This document shows positions 1 through 11,316 of a stretch of DNA of 64,000 nucleotides, piece by piece. Both the position numbers and the translations under genes were made by a program. The DNA lies in contig NZ_LT629802.1 in NCBI RefSeq assembly GCF_900106045.1, forward strand, positions 5,642,001 through 5,706,000, in the 5' to 3' direction. The DNA is from Pseudomonas mucidolens. GTDB lineage: Bacteria; Pseudomonadota; Gammaproteobacteria; Pseudomonadales; Pseudomonadaceae. The notes under the pieces are model-generated. The model saw only the letters and a program-made list of their open reading frames with translations. It made no database searches and had not been told where the DNA came from. Every line of letters starts with the position of its first letter. Within the stretch, counting starts at the first letter, position 1.

Positions 1-17
1 AATTGGAGTCCCACTGA

Positions 18-374
18 ATGGCCCGTATTGCAGGCGTTAACATTCCAGATAACAAGCACACTGTTATCTCGCTGACCTACATCTATGGTGTTGGTCGCAC
101 AACTGCGCAGAAAATTTGCGCAGACGCTGGGGTAAACCCAGCCGCTAAGATCAAGGATCTGAGCGACGAGCAGATTGAACAGTTGCGTGGCGAAGTGGCG
201 AAGTTCACCACTGAAGGTGACCTGCGTCGCGAAGTCAACATGAAAATCAAGCGTTTGATGGACCTCGGTTGCTATCGCGGTCTGCGTCATCGTCGTGGTC
301 TTCCAGTACGCGGTCAGCGTACCAAGACTAACGCGCGCACCCGTAAAGGTCCGCGTAAGCCGATCCGCAAGTAA
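18..374 (+). CDS. rpsM: 30S ribosomal protein S13
   Basis: Small-subunit head protein that contacts tRNA and the 5S/23S bridge. The 118-residue product has the normal length, starts [13 protein letters not shown] and ends in the strongly basic tail [18 protein letters not shown] typical of S13. The ATG follows a GGAG at 5-8. It is the first gene of the alpha operon visible here; rpmJ would be expected just left of the window. rpsK follows after 30 bases, consistent with co-transcription. Confidence 0.98.
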   Translation: MARIAGVNIPDNKHTVISLTYIYGVGRTTAQKICADAGVNPAAKIKDLSDEQIEQLRGEVAKFTTEGDLRREVNMKIKRLMDLGCYRGLRHRRGLPVRGQRTKTNARTRKGPRKPIRK

Positions 375-404
375 TCGCCCCAGCGAATCGACAGGAAATT
401 AATC

Positions 405-794
405 ATGGCAAAACCTGCTGCTCGTCCTCGTAAAAAAGTTAAAAAGACAGTGGTTGATGGCATCGCCCACATCCATGCTTCTTTTAACAACACCATCGTG
501 ACCATCACCGACCGTCAAGGTAACGCGCTTTCTTGGGCTACCTCCGGTGGTTCGGGTTTCCGCGGTTCCCGCAAGTCCACCCCGTTTGCTGCTCAAGTAG
601 CTGCTGAACGTGCTGGTCAAGCTGCGCTGGAATATGGCCTGAAAAACCTCGACGTCAACGTCAAGGGTCCAGGTCCAGGTCGTGAGTCCGCTGTCCGTGC
701 ATTGAACGGCTGTGGCTATAAGATCGCCAGCATCACCGACGTGACGCCTATCCCGCACAACGGGTGCCGTCCGCCGAAGAAGCGCCGCGTGTAA
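405..794 (+). CDS. rpsK: 30S ribosomal protein S11
   Basis: Platform protein of the small subunit that contacts the mRNA exit region. The 129 residues match the family length, with the conserved core ([18 protein letters not shown] near residues 23-40) and the tail [18 protein letters not shown]. Start ATG is preceded by an AGGA at about 392. It lies between rpsM and rpsD with 30 and 18 base gaps, so it belongs to the alpha operon. Confidence 0.98.
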   Translation: MAKPAARPRKKVKKTVVDGIAHIHASFNNTIVTITDRQGNALSWATSGGSGFRGSRKSTPFAAQVAAERAGQAALEYGLKNLDVNVKGPGPGRESAVRALNGCGYKIASITDVTPIPHNGCRPPKKRRV

Positions 795-812
795 TCCAGG
801 AGATCGTAAAGA

Positions 813-1433
813 ATGGCTCGTTACATTGGTCCAAAATGCAAACTCGCTCGTCGCGAAGGCACCGATCTCTTCCTGAAGAGCGGCGTGCGCGCGATCGAAT
901 CGAAGTGCAACATTGAAGCAGCACCTGGTATCCACGGCCAACGCCGCGGTCGCCAGTCCGATTACGGCACCCAACTGCGTGAAAAGCAGAAGGTCCGTCG
1001 TATCTACGGCGTTCTCGAGCGTCAATTCAGCGGCTACTACAAGGCAGCTGCTGGCAAGAAAGGTGCAACCGGTGAAAACCTGCTGCAACTGCTCGAATGC
1101 CGTCTGGACAACGTTGTATACCGTATGGGCTTTGGTTCTACTCGTGCCGAATCCCGTCAGCTGGTATCGCACAAGTCGATCAGCGTTAACGGTCAGACCG
1201 TAAACGTTCCGTCCTACCAGGTTCGTGCTGGTGACGTGGTTGCTGTTCGCGAGAAAGCAAAAAATCAACTTCGCATTGTCCAAGCTCTCGATCTGTGTGC
1301 CCAACGTGGCCGCGTAGAATGGGTAGAAGTAGACACTGAGAAGAAGTCGGGCGTTTTCAAGAACGTTCCTGCTCGCAGTGATCTGTCCGCCGACATCAAC
1401 GAAAGCCTGATTGTCGAGCTCTACTCCAAGTAA
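813..1433 (+). CDS. rpsD: 30S ribosomal protein S4
   Basis: Primary 16S rRNA-binding protein that nucleates assembly of the 30S body; in E. coli it is also the translational repressor of this operon. The 206-residue product begins [20 protein letters not shown] and has an S4 RNA-binding domain around residues 96-160 ([20 protein letters not shown]). The ribosome-binding site CAGGAGA lies just before the ATG. No frame disruption. Confidence 0.98.
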   Translation: MARYIGPKCKLARREGTDLFLKSGVRAIESKCNIEAAPGIHGQRRGRQSDYGTQLREKQKVRRIYGVLERQFSGYYKAAAGKKGATGENLLQLLECRLDNVVYRMGFGSTRAESRQLVSHKSISVNGQTVNVPSYQVRAGDVVAVREKAKNQLRIVQALDLCAQRGRVEWVEVDTEKKSGVFKNVPARSDLSADINESLIVELYSK

Positions 1434-1455
1434 GGGCTAGAAAATAGGTGCATCC

Positions 1456-2457
1456 ATGCAGATTTCGGTAAATGAGTTCCTGACACCCCGCCACATTGAT
1501 GTGCAGGTTGTCAGTCCAACCCGCGCCAAGATCACTCTCGAGCCTCTCGAGCGTGGTTTTGGCCACACCCTGGGCAACGCGCTGCGCCGCATCCTGTTGT
1601 CCTCAATGCCCGGCTGTGCAGTAGTCGAGGCCGAGATTGACGGTGTGCTCCACGAGTACAGCGCCATCGAAGGTGTACAGGAAGACGTAATTGAAATCCT
1701 GTTGAACCTTAAAGGTCTGGCTATCAAGCTACACGGCCGTGACGAAGTTACGCTGACCTTGTCGAAGAAGGGTTCGGGGGTGGTTACCGCTGCCGATATT
1801 CAGCTGGATCATGATGTCGAGATCGTTAACCCCGATCACGTAATCGCTAACCTGGCGTCTAACGGCGTCCTGAACATGAAGCTCACCGTAGCTCGTGGTC
1901 GTGGTTATGAACCGGCCGATTCGCGTCAGAGCGATGAAGACGAAAGCCGCAGCATTGGTCGCTTGCAGCTTGACTCTTCGTTCAGCCCGGTTCGCCGTAT
2001 CGCATACGTGGTGGAAAACGCCCGTGTCGAACAGCGTACTAACCTGGACAAGCTGGTTATTGATCTGGAAACCAACGGTACTCTGGATCCTGAAGAGGCT
2101 ATTCGCCGCGCTGCAACCATTCTGCAACAGCAGTTGGCTGCGTTCGTCGACCTCAAGGGTGACAGCGAACCAGTGGTAATCGAGCAGGAAGACGAGATCG
2201 ATCCGATCCTGCTTCGCCCGGTTGACGATCTGGAACTGACTGTACGTTCGGCTAACTGCCTTAAGGCGGAAAACATTTGCTACATCGGCGACCTGATTCA
2301 GCGTACCGAAGTAGAACTGTTGAAGACTCCGAACCTGGGCAAGAAATCCTTGACTGAAATCAAGGACGTTCTGGCCTCCCGCGGTCTGTCCCTCGGCATG
2401 CGCCTCGACAACTGGCCGCCTGCAAGTCTTAAGAAGGACGACAAGGCGACTGCCTGA
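1456..2457 (+). CDS. rpoA: DNA-directed RNA polymerase subunit alpha
   Basis: Alpha subunit, the assembly platform for beta and beta-prime, whose C-terminal domain binds UP elements and activators. At 333 residues it is full length. The N-terminal dimerisation domain spans roughly 1-230 ([20 protein letters not shown] near 33-52) and the C-terminal helix-hairpin-helix domain roughly 250-320 ([16 protein letters not shown]). It sits between rpsD (22-base gap) and rplQ (41-base gap), the standard order. Confidence 0.98.
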   Translation: MQISVNEFLTPRHIDVQVVSPTRAKITLEPLERGFGHTLGNALRRILLSSMPGCAVVEAEIDGVLHEYSAIEGVQEDVIEILLNLKGLAIKLHGRDEVTLTLSKKGSGVVTAADIQLDHDVEIVNPDHVIANLASNGVLNMKLTVARGRGYEPADSRQSDEDESRSIGRLQLDSSFSPVRRIAYVVENARVEQRTNLDKLVIDLETNGTLDPEEAIRRAATILQQQLAAFVDLKGDSEPVVIEQEDEIDPILLRPVDDLELTVRSANCLKAENICYIGDLIQRTEVELLKTPNLGKKSLTEIKDVLASRGLSLGMRLDNWPPASLKKDDKATA

Positions 2458-2498
2458 TCGTCGTAATCACCGAACGTGAGTTTGGTAAGGAATGAACC

Positions 2499-2885
2499 AT
2501 GCGTCATCGTAAAAGTGGTCGTCACCTGAGCCGTACCAGCTCGCACCGCAAGGCCATGTTCCAGAACATGGCGGTGTCGCTGTTCGAGCACGAGCTGATC
2601 AAAACTACACTGCCGAAAGCTAAAGAACTGCGTCGCGTTGCTGAGCCGCTGATCACTTTGGCCAAGACAGACAGCCTGGCTAACCGCCGTCTGGCTTTCG
2701 ACCGTACTCGCTCGAAAGCTATCGTTGGTAAGCTCTTCAACGACCTGGGCAAGCGTTACGCTACCCGTGAGGGTGGCTACCTGCGCATCCTCAAGTGCGG
2801 TTTCCGCGCTGGCGACAACGCGCCTATGGCGTACGTCGAGTTGGTTGATCGTGCTACTGCCGGCGAAGCTGTATCCGCCGAGTAA
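2499..2885 (+). CDS. rplQ: 50S ribosomal protein L17
   Basis: Large-subunit protein near the peptide exit tunnel. The 128 residues begin [20 protein letters not shown], the L17 signature. The start follows a TAAGGA about ten bases upstream. Last gene of the alpha operon: a strong intrinsic terminator lies about 20 bases past the stop. Confidence 0.98.
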
Positions 2886-2905
2886 GACGACAGTCTGCAA
2901 CGAAG

Positions 2906-2930
2906 AACCGGGCCTAGCGCCCGGTTTTTT
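2906..2930 (+). terminator. Intrinsic terminator of the alpha operon
   Basis: Seven-base perfect stem ACCGGGC / GCCCGGT (2907-2913 and 2919-2925) with a five-base loop, followed directly by a run of six T. It ends the rpsM-rplQ operon and insulates katA. Confidence 0.9.
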
Positions 2931-3054
2931 GTGCGCGTGATAAAAGCGCGTTTTGTACAAGTTTCCAGCGGTGGTGATTGGCACTATGGACGTTGGGAGT
3001 CGTGGTAGTTATTTTCTATTGATGCCTACGGGTTAATGAATTGGTAGTCTTCAT

Positions 3055-3067
3055 ATTGATGATCAAT
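3055..3067. promoter_or_regulatory. Short dyad in the katA upstream region
   Basis: Perfect inverted repeat ATTGAT-G-ATCAAT about 60 bases before the katA start. Pseudomonas catalase genes of this type are commonly OxyR-controlled, but I could not fit a full four-part OxyR site, so this is only a candidate regulator or promoter element. Confidence 0.25.
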
Positions 3068-3123
3068 ACTCCCTCCAAGCCGATTAGCCGGCAGTTCTAA
3101 GTCCGACCTAAGGAAAATTGAGC

Positions 3124-4572
3124 ATGAGCCAGAATAAAGTCCTTACTACCGCCAGCGGTGCTCCCGTTGCGGATAACCAGAATTCCCGTTCCGCTGGCCC
3201 GCGTGGCCTGTTGCTGCTCGACGATTTTCACCTGATCGAGAAGCTCGCTCACTTCAATCGTGAAAATATCCCAGAGCGTCGTGTGCACGCCAAAGGTTCG
3301 GGCGCCTACGGTACATTCACTGTCACCCGGGATATCACTCAATACACCAGCGCCAAGCTCTTCGAGTCCGTTGGCAAACAGACTCCGACCTTCCTGCGTT
3401 TCTCCACCGTGGGTGGCGAGCGCGGTTCGGCCGACACTGAGCGGGATCCGCGTGGCTTTGCGTTGAAGTTCTACACCGAAGAAGGTAACTGGGACATCGT
3501 AGGCAACAACACCCCGGTGTTCTTTATCCGTGATCCGCTGAAATTTCCGGATTTTATCCACACCCAAAAACGCCTTCCTCAAAGCAATCTGAAAAGCGCG
3601 CAGATGATGTGGGATTTCTGGTCGCACTCCCCTGAGGCGCTGCACCAGGTCACCATTCTGTTTTCGGATCGTGGTATTCCGGACGGCTACCGTCATATGC
3701 ACGGCTTTGGCAGTCACACTTACAGCTTGATCAACGCCAATGGCGAGCGTCACTGGGTAAAGTGGCACTACAAGACTCAGCAAGGTATCAAGAACCTGAC
3801 GCCGGCAGACGCGGCGCGCCTGGCGGGTACGGATCCGGATTACGCGCAGCGTGATCTGTTTGGTGCGATCGAACGGGGTGATTTCCCGAAATGGAGTGTT
3901 TGCATCCAGATCATGAGCGAGGCTCAGGCCAATGCACATTACGAAAACCCGTTCGATGTGACCAAGACCTGGTCACAAAAAGAGTTTCCACTGATCGAAG
4001 TCGGCGAGTTGGAATTGAACCGCAACCCGCTGAATTACTTCGCTGAAGTAGAGCAGGCGGCATTCGGTCCGAGCAACATGGTTCCAGGTGTCGGCCTGTC
4101 ACCGGACCGCATGCTGCAAGGCCGTGTGTTCGCTTACGCGGATGCTCACCGTTACCGTGTGGGTACCAATCACCAGCAACTGCCGGTGAATGCGCCGCGC
4201 AGTCCGGTCAACAGCTACCAGCGCGATGGTTCCATGGCATTTGGCGGCAACGGCGGTGCAGCTCCGAATTACGAGCCAAACAGCTACGCCGATGCTCCGA
4301 AGCAGGCTGCACAATATGCCGAGCCAGCCTTGGCACTTAGCGGGGCGGCTGATCGTTACGATCATCGCGAGGATACCGACTACTACAGCCATGCCGGAGC
4401 GCTGTTTCGCCTGATGAGTGATGAGCAGAGAACGCTGTTGATCAACAATATCGCCGGCGCGATGGACGGCGTTTCCAGCGATGTGGTTCAGCGTCAATTG
4501 CAACACTTTCTCAAGGCCGATCGCGCTTATGGAGAAGGAATCGCAAAGGCGCTGGGTGTATCGCTTAACTAA
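3124..4572 (+). CDS. katA: Monofunctional heme catalase
   Basis: Breaks down hydrogen peroxide to water and oxygen in the cytoplasm. The 482-residue size is that of small-subunit (clade 3) catalases. The distal histidine is in [14 protein letters not shown] (His55) and the heme-ligand tyrosine is in the motif [15 protein letters not shown] near residue 340. I chose ATG 3124 because AAGGA sits about ten bases upstream; a TTG two codons earlier is less likely. The order katA, ferritin, uvrA matches P. aeruginosa, where katA and the ferritin form a peroxide/iron defence pair. Confidence 0.95.
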   Translation: MSQNKVLTTASGAPVADNQNSRSAGPRGLLLLDDFHLIEKLAHFNRENIPERRVHAKGSGAYGTFTVTRDITQYTSAKLFESVGKQTPTFLRFSTVGGERGSADTERDPRGFALKFYTEEGNWDIVGNNTPVFFIRDPLKFPDFIHTQKRLPQSNLKSAQMMWDFWSHSPEALHQVTILFSDRGIPDGYRHMHGFGSHTYSLINANGERHWVKWHYKTQQGIKNLTPADAARLAGTDPDYAQRDLFGAIERGDFPKWSVCIQIMSEAQANAHYENPFDVTKTWSQKEFPLIEVGELELNRNPLNYFAEVEQAAFGPSNMVPGVGLSPDRMLQGRVFAYADAHRYRVGTNHQQLPVNAPRSPVNSYQRDGSMAFGGNGGAAPNYEPNSYADAPKQAAQYAEPALALSGAADRYDHREDTDYYSHAGALFRLMSDEQRTLLINNIAGAMDGVSSDVVQRQLQHFLKADRAYGEGIAKALGVSLN

Positions 4573-4593
4573 CTCTAAGTGATAAGCAGAACC

Positions 4594-4613
4594 GCCCTCA
4601 TTTGGGCTGTTTT
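4594..4613 (+). terminator. Probable weak terminator after katA
   Basis: Short stem GCCC / GGGC (4594-4597 and 4604-4607) followed by a T-rich stretch (TGTTTTTG). The stem is short, so read-through into the ferritin gene is possible. Confidence 0.5.
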
Positions 4614-4727
4614 TGCGTTATTTCGGCTACTTTTCTCTGAAAATCTTCACTTTTCTGCCGTTCGTCCCGTGACCTGCAAGTCGTCATGGTTCAAACTACA
4701 GACTTTCAAGCAGGGAGATTTAGGGCG

Positions 4728-5192
4728 ATGCAAGGTCACCCCGACGTAATCGATTACCTCAACACGTTGCTGACGGGCGAACTGGCAGCTCGTGACCAAT
4801 ATTTCATTCACTCGCGGATGTGCGAAGACTGGGGCTTTACCGAGCTCTACGAGCGCATCAACCACGAAATGGAAGAAGAGGCGCAACACGCCGACGCACT
4901 GATGCGCCGTATCCTGATGCTCGAAGGCACGCCGCGCATGCGTCCTGACGACCTGGATACCGGTAGCACCGTACCGGAGATGTTGGCCGCTGACCTGCGC
5001 CTGGAATACAAAGTCCGCGCCGCCCTGTGCAAGGGCATTGAGTTGTGCGAGCAACACAATGACTACGTCACCCGGGAAATCCTGCGGGTCCAGCTCAACG
5101 ACACCGAAGAAGACCACACCTACTGGCTGGAAAAGCAGTTGGGTCTGATCAAGCTGGTCGGCCTCGAGAATTACCTGCAATCGCAATTCTGA
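4728..5192 (+). CDS. ftnA: Bacterial ferritin, heme-less (FtnA type)
   Basis: Iron-storage protein of the ferritin/bacterioferritin fold that forms 24-subunit shells. The start is placed at [15 protein letters not shown] (154 residues), the family N-terminus; an in-frame ATG 14 codons earlier would add a tail not found in the family. Ferroxidase ligands Glu18, Glu51, His54 and the later ExxH pair (EEDH) are visible. The residue aligned with the axial heme ligand Met52 of bacterioferritin is alanine, so it probably cannot bind heme. The P. aeruginosa counterpart next to katA was first named bfrA and later ftnA. Transcribed with or just after katA. Confidence 0.9.
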   Translation: MQGHPDVIDYLNTLLTGELAARDQYFIHSRMCEDWGFTELYERINHEMEEEAQHADALMRRILMLEGTPRMRPDDLDTGSTVPEMLAADLRLEYKVRAALCKGIELCEQHNDYVTREILRVQLNDTEEDHTYWLEKQLGLIKLVGLENYLQSQF

Positions 5193-5205
5193 TTCCATCA
5201 GCTAC

Positions 5206-5245
5206 AAAAAAGCCCCTGTCGCCGAGAAAGTGACAGGGGCTTTTT
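5206..5245. terminator. Bidirectional terminator between ftnA and uvrA
   Basis: Ten-base perfect stem AGCCCCTGTC / GACAGGGGCT (5211-5220 and 5232-5241) with an A-run before and a T-run after, so it can stop both the ftnA transcript and the convergent uvrA transcript. Confidence 0.9.
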
Positions 5246-5260
5246 CATGGGGCTGACGAA

Positions 5261-8095
5261 TCAGGCCCTGTCGCGCTCCAACAGGGGTTTCAGGTAATAA
5301 CCGGTATGCGATTGTGGCATTTCGGCAACTTGCTCCGGCGTACCCACCGCAATGATCTGGCCACCCTTGGAACCGCCTTCCGGCCCGAGGTCGACCAACC
5401 AGTCGGCGGTCTTGATCACGTCCAGGTTGTGTTCGATCACAACCACGGTGTTGCCGTGGTCGCGTAAGCGGTGCAGCACGTCCAGCAATTGCTGAATGTC
5501 CGCGAAGTGCAGGCCGGTGGTTGGTTCGTCAAGAATGTACAGGGTCTTGCCGGTGTCACGCTTGGACAGCTCGCGAGACAACTTCACGCGCTGCGCTTCA
5601 CCGCCCGACAGCGTGGTCGCCGATTGCCCGAGCTTGATGTAGGACAGGCCGACGTCCATCAGTGTCTGCAGCTTGCGCGCGAGTGCCGGAACCGCATCAA
5701 AAAACACCCGGGCTTCCTCGATGGTCATTTCGAGGGTTTCGTGGATGTTCTTGCCTTTGTACTTGATCTCCAGGGTTTCACGGTTGTAGCGCTTGCTCTT
5801 GCACACATCGCACGGCACATAGATGTCCGGCAGAAAGTGCATCTCCACTTTGATCAGGCCATCGCCCTGGCAGGCCTCACAGCGCCCACCCTTGACGTTG
5901 AACGAAAAACGTCCCGGCCCGTAACCGCGGGAGCGCGACTCCGGCACGCCGGCGAACAACTCGCGAATCGGCGTGAACAGGCCGGTGTAAGTCGCCGGGT
6001 TGGAGCGCGGCGTCCGTCCAATCGGGCTCTGGTCGATATCGACCACCTTGTCCAGGTGTTCCAGGCCCTTGATGCTGTCGTGAGCGGCGGCCTCCAGTGT
6101 GGTCGCGCCGTTCAGCGCGGTGGCGCTCAACGGGTACAGCGTGTTGTTGATCAGTGTCGATTTACCCGAGCCGGACACGCCGGTAACACAGGTCAGCAGG
6201 CCGAGCGGGATCTCCAGGTCGACATTGCGCAGATTGTTGCCGCGTGCGCCCTTGAGCTGCAGTGTCAGCTTCTTGTTGCGTGGGGTGCGCTTGGCTGGCA
6301 CCGCAATCTTCACCCGGCCGGACAAATACTTGCCGGTCAGCGAGTCGGGATGGGCCATGACCTCGGCCGGGGTGCCCTCTGCAACAATATTGCCGCCATG
6401 CACACCCGCGCCCGGGCCGATGTCGACCACATAGTCGGCCAGGCGAATCGCGTCTTCATCGTGCTCGACCACGATCACCGTGTTGCCGATGTCGCGTAGA
6501 TGTTTCAACGTGCCCAGCAGGCGATCATTGTCCCGTTGGTGCAAGCCAATGGACGGCTCGTCGAGAATGTAGAGCACGCCCACCAGGCCGGCGCCGATCT
6601 GGCTGGCCAGGCGAATCCGCTGGGCCTCGCCGCCGGACAAGGTATCTGCGCTGCGGTCCAGCGAAAGATAGTCCAGGCCGACATTGACCAGGAACTGCAA
6701 ACGCTCGCGGATTTCCTTGAGGATCTTGTCGGCAATCTCCCCCCGGCGTCCCGTCAGCTTGAGTACGCCAAAGTACTCGCACGCATCACCGATCGGCAGG
6801 TTGGTCACCGCCGGCAGGGTCTTTTCACCGACCCACACATGCCGCGCCTCACGACGCAGGCGAGTGCCTCGGCAATCCGGGCAAGGTTGGGTGCTGAGGA
6901 ACTTGGCCAGTTCTTCACGGACGCTGGCCGATTCGGTTTCGCGGTAGCGCCGTTCCAGGTTCGGCACGATGCCTTCGAACGGGTGCGAGCGTTTGACGAT
7001 ATCGCCGCGATCGTTCAAGTATTTGAAGTCGACGTTCTGCGAACCGCTGCCCTGCAGGATAACTTTTTGCTGCTCCGCCGGAAGCTCCTTGAAGGGCACC
7101 TCCAGGCTGAACTTATAGTGCGAGGCCAGGGAACCGAGCATCTGGAAATAGTAGACGTTACGCCTGTCCCAGCCACGTATCGCCCCTTCGGCCAGGGTCA
7201 ACTCACCATTGACCAAGCGCTTGATATCGAAGAACTGCTTGACCCCCAGGCCGTCGCAGGTCGGGCAGGCACCAGCCGGGTTATTGAAGGAGAACAGTTT
7301 GGGTTCAAGCTCGCTGATAGCATGCCCACAAATCGGGCAGGCGAAGCGTGCGGAAAAGATGGTTTCTTCGCCGGGCTCGTCGTCCATCGGCGCCACCAGG
7401 GCGATACCGTCCGCCAGTTTCAGCGCGGTCTCGAACGACTCCGCCAGGCGTTGTTGCAGATCTGCACGCACCTTGAAGCGGTCGACCACCACGTCGATGG
7501 AATGCTTCTTCTGCTTATCCAGCTTCGGTGCTTCGTCCAGCTCGTACAGCTTGCCGTTGATCCGCGCCCGCACAAAACCTTGTGCCCGCAGTTCTTCAAA
7601 GACCGACAGGTGTTCGCCCTTGCGCTCGCGAATCACCGGCGCCAGCAGCATCAGTTTGGCGCCTTCCGGCTGCGTCAGCACCAGGTCGACCATCTGGCTG
7701 ACGGTCTGGGCTTCCAGCGGGATATCGTGATCCGGGCAGCGCGGAATACCGACGCGGGCGTACAGCAGACGCAGGTAGTCGTAGATCTCGGTGATGGTGC
7801 CGACAGTGGAGCGAGGGTTGTGCGATGTGGATTTCTGTTCGATGGAAATCGCCGGCGACAGGCCCTCGATGGTGTCGACGTCAGGTTTTTCCATCATCGA
7901 CAGAAACTGCCGGGCGTAGGCCGACAGCGACTCCACGTAGCGGCGCTGGCCTTCGGCATACAGGGTATCGAAAGCCAGGGACGACTTGCCGGACCCCGAC
8001 AGGCCGGTGATGACGATCAGTTTGTCCCGGGGCAGGGTCAGGTCGATGTTCTTCAGGTTGTGGGTTCTAGCCCCACGAATCAGGATCTTGTCCAA
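5261..8095 (-). CDS. uvrA: Excinuclease ABC subunit A
   Basis: DNA-damage sensor ATPase of nucleotide excision repair; works with UvrB and UvrC. The start is placed at TTG 8095 ([19 protein letters not shown]), giving 944 residues, the usual length; no ATG fits, and the frame further upstream is not conserved-looking. Two ABC modules are visible: Walker A GLSGSGKS near residue 31 and GVSGSGKS near 640, each with an LSGGEAQR signature. Zinc-binding clusters CPICGH...CPTC and CEACQGDG...CDVC are intact. Divergent from the MFS gene, convergent with ftnA. Confidence 0.97.
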   Translation of the reverse strand: MDKILIRGARTHNLKNIDLTLPRDKLIVITGLSGSGKSSLAFDTLYAEGQRRYVESLSAYARQFLSMMEKPDVDTIEGLSPAISIEQKSTSHNPRSTVGTITEIYDYLRLLYARVGIPRCPDHDIPLEAQTVSQMVDLVLTQPEGAKLMLLAPVIRERKGEHLSVFEELRAQGFVRARINGKLYELDEAPKLDKQKKHSIDVVVDRFKVRADLQQRLAESFETALKLADGIALVAPMDDEPGEETIFSARFACPICGHAISELEPKLFSFNNPAGACPTCDGLGVKQFFDIKRLVNGELTLAEGAIRGWDRRNVYYFQMLGSLASHYKFSLEVPFKELPAEQQKVILQGSGSQNVDFKYLNDRGDIVKRSHPFEGIVPNLERRYRETESASVREELAKFLSTQPCPDCRGTRLRREARHVWVGEKTLPAVTNLPIGDACEYFGVLKLTGRRGEIADKILKEIRERLQFLVNVGLDYLSLDRSADTLSGGEAQRIRLASQIGAGLVGVLYILDEPSIGLHQRDNDRLLGTLKHLRDIGNTVIVVEHDEDAIRLADYVVDIGPGAGVHGGNIVAEGTPAEVMAHPDSLTGKYLSGRVKIAVPAKRTPRNKKLTLQLKGARGNNLRNVDLEIPLGLLTCVTGVSGSGKSTLINNTLYPLSATALNGATTLEAAAHDSIKGLEHLDKVVDIDQSPIGRTPRSNPATYTGLFTPIRELFAGVPESRSRGYGPGRFSFNVKGGRCEACQGDGLIKVEMHFLPDIYVPCDVCKSKRYNRETLEIKYKGKNIHETLEMTIEEARVFFDAVPALARKLQTLMDVGLSYIKLGQSATTLSGGEAQRVKLSRELSKRDTGKTLYILDEPTTGLHFADIQQLLDVLHRLRDHGNTVVVIEHNLDVIKTADWLVDLGPEGGSKGGQIIAVGTPEQVAEMPQSHTGYYLKPLLERDRA

Positions 8096-8145
8096 GATGG
8101 CCTCGCACGGCGGGCTTAAATAATGCGGGAGTATACGGCTAAAGA

Positions 8146-8161
8146 CTGGATGAATATACAC
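8146..8161. promoter_or_regulatory. Weak LexA-box-like sequence upstream of uvrA
   Basis: CTGGATGAATATACAC resembles the CTG-N10-CAG SOS consensus with an AT-rich core but has CAC instead of CAG. It lies about 50 bases upstream of the uvrA start in the divergent promoter region. Whether uvrA is SOS-controlled in this organism is unknown. Confidence 0.25.
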
Positions 8162-8273
8162 TGTCAAAGTGCCGGGTGCAGCCTTACATGAAACCTGCGC
8201 GGCAAAGCGCCGCATATACCCTCTCAATCGATGGGACTGGTAGAATCGCCGCCGGTTCACACGAGGTTTTTCC

Positions 8274-9668
8274 ATGCACGATCCCCACAGCGAACGCATG
8301 AGTAGCGGCGAGACCCGAGCGGCAAGTGGTCTGGCCCTAGTGTTCGCGTTCCGTATGCTTGGCATGTTTATGGTGTTGCCGGTGCTGGCGACCTATGGGA
8401 TGGATCTCGCAGGAGCGACCCCCGCATTGATCGGCCTGGCCATTGGTGCCTATGGCCTGACCCAGGCGATTTTCCAGATTCCGTTCGGGATTGTTTCCGA
8501 CCGCATCGGTCGGCGGCCAGTGATTTACCTGGGGCTGATCGTCTTTGCCCTGGGCAGCGTGCTTGCGGCTCAGTCCGACTCGATATGGGGCGTGATTGCC
8601 GGACGTATCCTGCAAGGTGCCGGGGCGATTTCCGCGGCGGTCATGGCGCTGCTGTCCGACCTGACCCGCGAACAGCATCGCACCAAGGCCATGGCCATGA
8701 TCGGCATGACCATCGGCCTGTCGTTTGCCGTGGCCATGGTGGTTGGCCCGTTGCTGACACGTGCCTTCGGCCTGCACGGGCTGTTCCTGGTCACGGGCGG
8801 CCTGGCATTGTTCGGTATCGTGATCGTTGCCTGGATGGTCCCGCGTTCCACCGGGACGCTCCAGCACCGTGAGTCCGGCGTCGCACGGAAGGATTTATTG
8901 CCGACCCTCCAGCATCCTGACCTGCTGCGTCTGGATTTGGGTATCTTCGTATTACACGCGATGCTGATGTGCAGCTTCGTCGCATTGCCCCTGGCCCTGG
9001 TGGAAAAAGCCGGGCTGCCCAAGGAGCAGCACTGGTGGGTGTATCTCACCGCGCTGCTGATTTCGTTCTTCGCCATGATCCCGTTCATCATCTATGGCGA
9101 GAAGAAACGCAAAATGAAACGAGTTCTGCAGGGCGCCGTCGCGACATTGATGCTCACTGAGCTATTCTTCTGGCAGTTCGGCGACAGCCTGCGCGCACTG
9201 GTAATCGGCACGGTGGTGTTTTTCACCGCGTTCAACCTGCTTGAGGCTTCGTTGCCGTCGCTGATCAGCAAAGTTTCACCGGCCGGCGGCAAGGGCACGG
9301 CGATGGGGGTTTACTCCACCAGCCAGTTCCTCGGTTCTGCATTGGGCGGCATCCTGGGCGGCTGGATGTTTCAGCATGGCGGTTTGTCGGTTGTGTTCTT
9401 GGGATGCGCAGGTCTGGCTGCCCTCTGGCTGGCCTTTGCTGTTACCATGCGCGAACCTCCGTATGTGACGAGCCTGCGCTTGCCGTTATCGCCTGAAGCG
9501 ATCCGCGAAGTCGGCCTGGTCGAGCGCCTGAAGGCCGTCGTCGGAGTGACGGATGCAGTAGTGGTCGCAGAAGAAGCTGCGATTTACATCAAATTGGACA
9601 CCGAATTATTGGATCGCGCGACGCTCGAGCAGTTGGTCAACCCAGTGCCGACAGCGCGCCCAGCCTAG
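8274..9668 (+). CDS. YajR-like MFS transporter
   Basis: Twelve-helix major facilitator superfamily carrier in the inner membrane, 464 residues, probably proton-driven. The MFS motif A is seen as [16 protein letters not shown] between helices 2 and 3 (near residues 73-88), with motif [20 protein letters not shown] following. A soluble C-terminal extension (about 395-455, [22 protein letters not shown]...) looks like the small ferredoxin-like domain of E. coli YajR. The substrate is not known. ssb starts ten bases after the stop. Confidence 0.85.
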   Translation: MHDPHSERMSSGETRAASGLALVFAFRMLGMFMVLPVLATYGMDLAGATPALIGLAIGAYGLTQAIFQIPFGIVSDRIGRRPVIYLGLIVFALGSVLAAQSDSIWGVIAGRILQGAGAISAAVMALLSDLTREQHRTKAMAMIGMTIGLSFAVAMVVGPLLTRAFGLHGLFLVTGGLALFGIVIVAWMVPRSTGTLQHRESGVARKDLLPTLQHPDLLRLDLGIFVLHAMLMCSFVALPLALVEKAGLPKEQHWWVYLTALLISFFAMIPFIIYGEKKRKMKRVLQGAVATLMLTELFFWQFGDSLRALVIGTVVFFTAFNLLEASLPSLISKVSPAGGKGTAMGVYSTSQFLGSALGGILGGWMFQHGGLSVVFLGCAGLAALWLAFAVTMREPPYVTSLRLPLSPEAIREVGLVERLKAVVGVTDAVVVAEEAAIYIKLDTELLDRATLEQLVNPVPTARPA

Positions 9669-9677
9669 GAGAACGTT

Positions 9678-10193
9678 ATGGCCCGTGGGGTTAACAAAGT
9701 CATATTGGTCGGTACATGCGGCCAGGATCCCGAAGTTCGCTACTTGCCTAACGGTAACGCCGTGACCAACCTGAGTCTGGCGACCAGCGAACAGTGGACC
9801 GACAAGCAAACCGGCCAGAAGGTCGAGAAAACCGAATGGCACCGTGTGTCGATGTTCGGCAAGGTTGCAGAGATCGCCGGTGAATACCTGCGCAAAGGTT
9901 CGCAGGTCTACATCGAAGGCAAATTGCAAACCCGCGAGTGGGAAAAAGACGGCATCAAGCGTTACACCACTGAAATCGTGGTCGACATGCAAGGCACCAT
10001 GCAACTGCTGGGCGGCCGTCCACAAGGCGACCAACAAGGCCAGGGTGGCATGTCCAACTCGGCGCCGCGTCCACAGCAGTCCCGTCCGCAGCCAAGCCAG
10101 CAGCCACAGCGTGAGTCGCGTCCAGCGCCACAGCAGGCAGCACCGCAACCGGCTCAGGATTTCGACAGCTTTGATGACGATATTCCGTTCTAA
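9678..10193 (+). CDS. ssb: Single-stranded DNA-binding protein
   Basis: Tetrameric ssDNA-binding protein for replication, repair and recombination. 171 residues: an N-terminal OB fold (1-110, starting [19 protein letters not shown]), a Gln/Pro-rich linker (about 120-158) and the acidic tip [11 protein letters not shown] that docks partner proteins. AGGAGAACGTT precedes the ATG. Same order relative to uvrA and the MFS gene as in P. aeruginosa. Confidence 0.97.
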   Translation: MARGVNKVILVGTCGQDPEVRYLPNGNAVTNLSLATSEQWTDKQTGQKVEKTEWHRVSMFGKVAEIAGEYLRKGSQVYIEGKLQTREWEKDGIKRYTTEIVVDMQGTMQLLGGRPQGDQQGQGGMSNSAPRPQQSRPQPSQQPQRESRPAPQQAAPQPAQDFDSFDDDIPF

Positions 10194-10216
10194 GAAACAG
10201 CTACCACCGATTTGCT

Positions 10217-10254
10217 AAAAAAGCCCAGCGTCCCCAAGGACGCTGGGCTTTTTT
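10217..10254. terminator. Bidirectional terminator between ssb and the LysR gene
   Basis: Thirteen-base perfect stem AAGCCCAGCGTCC / GGACGCTGGGCTT (10221-10233 and 10238-10250), A-run before and T-run after. It serves ssb and the convergent LysR gene. Confidence 0.92.
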
Positions 10255-10293
10255 CTGCCTGAAACATCACGGCGGTCGGTCTTGGCGCTTGCG

Positions 10294-11196
10294 TTAAACC
10301 TGTGCCAGCTCCTGCGCCAGGTCTATGAAGTTCTGCAACGGTGTCGACGGATTGAACGTGCGTCGCACAAGGTTGATCGGTGCCACCAGTTCCGGTTGAG
10401 CGTCGCTGATTCGGCAATACACCACGCTTTCGCTATGTACACCGCGCATCGACGCCGGTACCACCGAGATCCCTTCGCCAGCCGCTACCAGGCTGACGTT
10501 GGTCAGCATGCGTTCGACCTCAAAGGCGATCGTCGGCTCAAAGCCTGCGTTCCGGCAAGCCTCAATCAGACTGGCATACATGCCTGGCGCGCCGGGACGG
10601 CGCACCAGAATGAGGCGTTCATGCTTGAGATCATGGATGCTGATCCTGACGTCGGTCCCTTTGAACAATGGATGTCCGATGGGCAGGGTGAGCAACATTT
10701 CTTCGCTGAGCAGAGGGTGGTAGGTCAAGTCCTGGGCTCCGCTTACCGGGGCGCGGAGAATGCCGATGTCGATGCGTTTTTCGAGGGTGTCCTCGGTCAC
10801 TTCCCGCGCACTCCCTTCATTGAGAGAGAGCTCCACCCCGGGGTACCGTTCGCGGTAGGCCCGGATGATTTTCGGTATCAGCGGATGCGCGGCGGTGGAG
10901 CTGGTGAAGCCGATCATCAAGGTCCCTTCGATGCCGTGGGCAACTCGGTAGGCCTTGCGGCAACCCTGTTCAAGACGGGCGAGGAGGGTTCGGGCTTCTT
11001 CGAGGAACACCAGGCCACCAGCCGTCAGGTCGACGCCTTTGGCGTGACGCTTGAACAGGTCGAATCCCAGTTCTTGCTCCAGCGCGCGAACCTGTTGGCT
11101 GAGAGGCGGCTGTTGCATGTTCAGGCGGGCGGCGGCGCGGGTGAAATGGCGTTCTTCGGCCACCATGATGAAATAGCGTAAATGGCGAAGTTCCAT
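10294..11196 (-). CDS. LysR-family transcriptional regulator (BenM/CatM-like)
   Basis: 300-residue LysR regulator. Winged helix-turn-helix at 1-60 (MELRHLRYFIMVAEERHFTRAAARLNMQQPPLSQQVRALE split by this line; recognition helix around PPLSQQV), co-inducer domain from about 90. It is divergent from the symporter gene at 11317, with 120 bases between them, the standard arrangement for a LysR regulator and its target. I infer that it controls the symporter and perhaps the lyase and porin genes that follow. Confidence 0.9.
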   Translation of the reverse strand: MELRHLRYFIMVAEERHFTRAAARLNMQQPPLSQQVRALEQELGFDLFKRHAKGVDLTAGGLVFLEEARTLLARLEQGCRKAYRVAHGIEGTLMIGFTSSTAAHPLIPKIIRAYRERYPGVELSLNEGSAREVTEDTLEKRIDIGILRAPVSGAQDLTYHPLLSEEMLLTLPIGHPLFKGTDVRISIHDLKHERLILVRRPGAPGMYASLIEACRNAGFEPTIAFEVERMLTNVSLVAAGEGISVVPASMRGVHSESVVYCRISDAQPELVAPINLVRRTFNPSTPLQNFIDLAQELAQV

Positions 11197-11316
11197 GGTG
11201 GTATATCCCGTGCCAAGACTTTATTATTCGGAGCTTGAATCGACCGTTGGCGAGCAATATGCCGAAAGTGGCTTGTCACCACAATAACAATAATTAAAAA
11301 GTGCCACGGAGCCTGA

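Noticed and set aside
6500..8119. 539-codon open frame opposite uvrA
   Set aside because: Antisense shadow of uvrA with Gln/Arg/His-rich nonsense composition.
8096..8273. SOS control of uvrA by LexA
   Set aside because: The best match ends CAC not CAG and is kept only as a low-confidence site; not enough to claim regulation.
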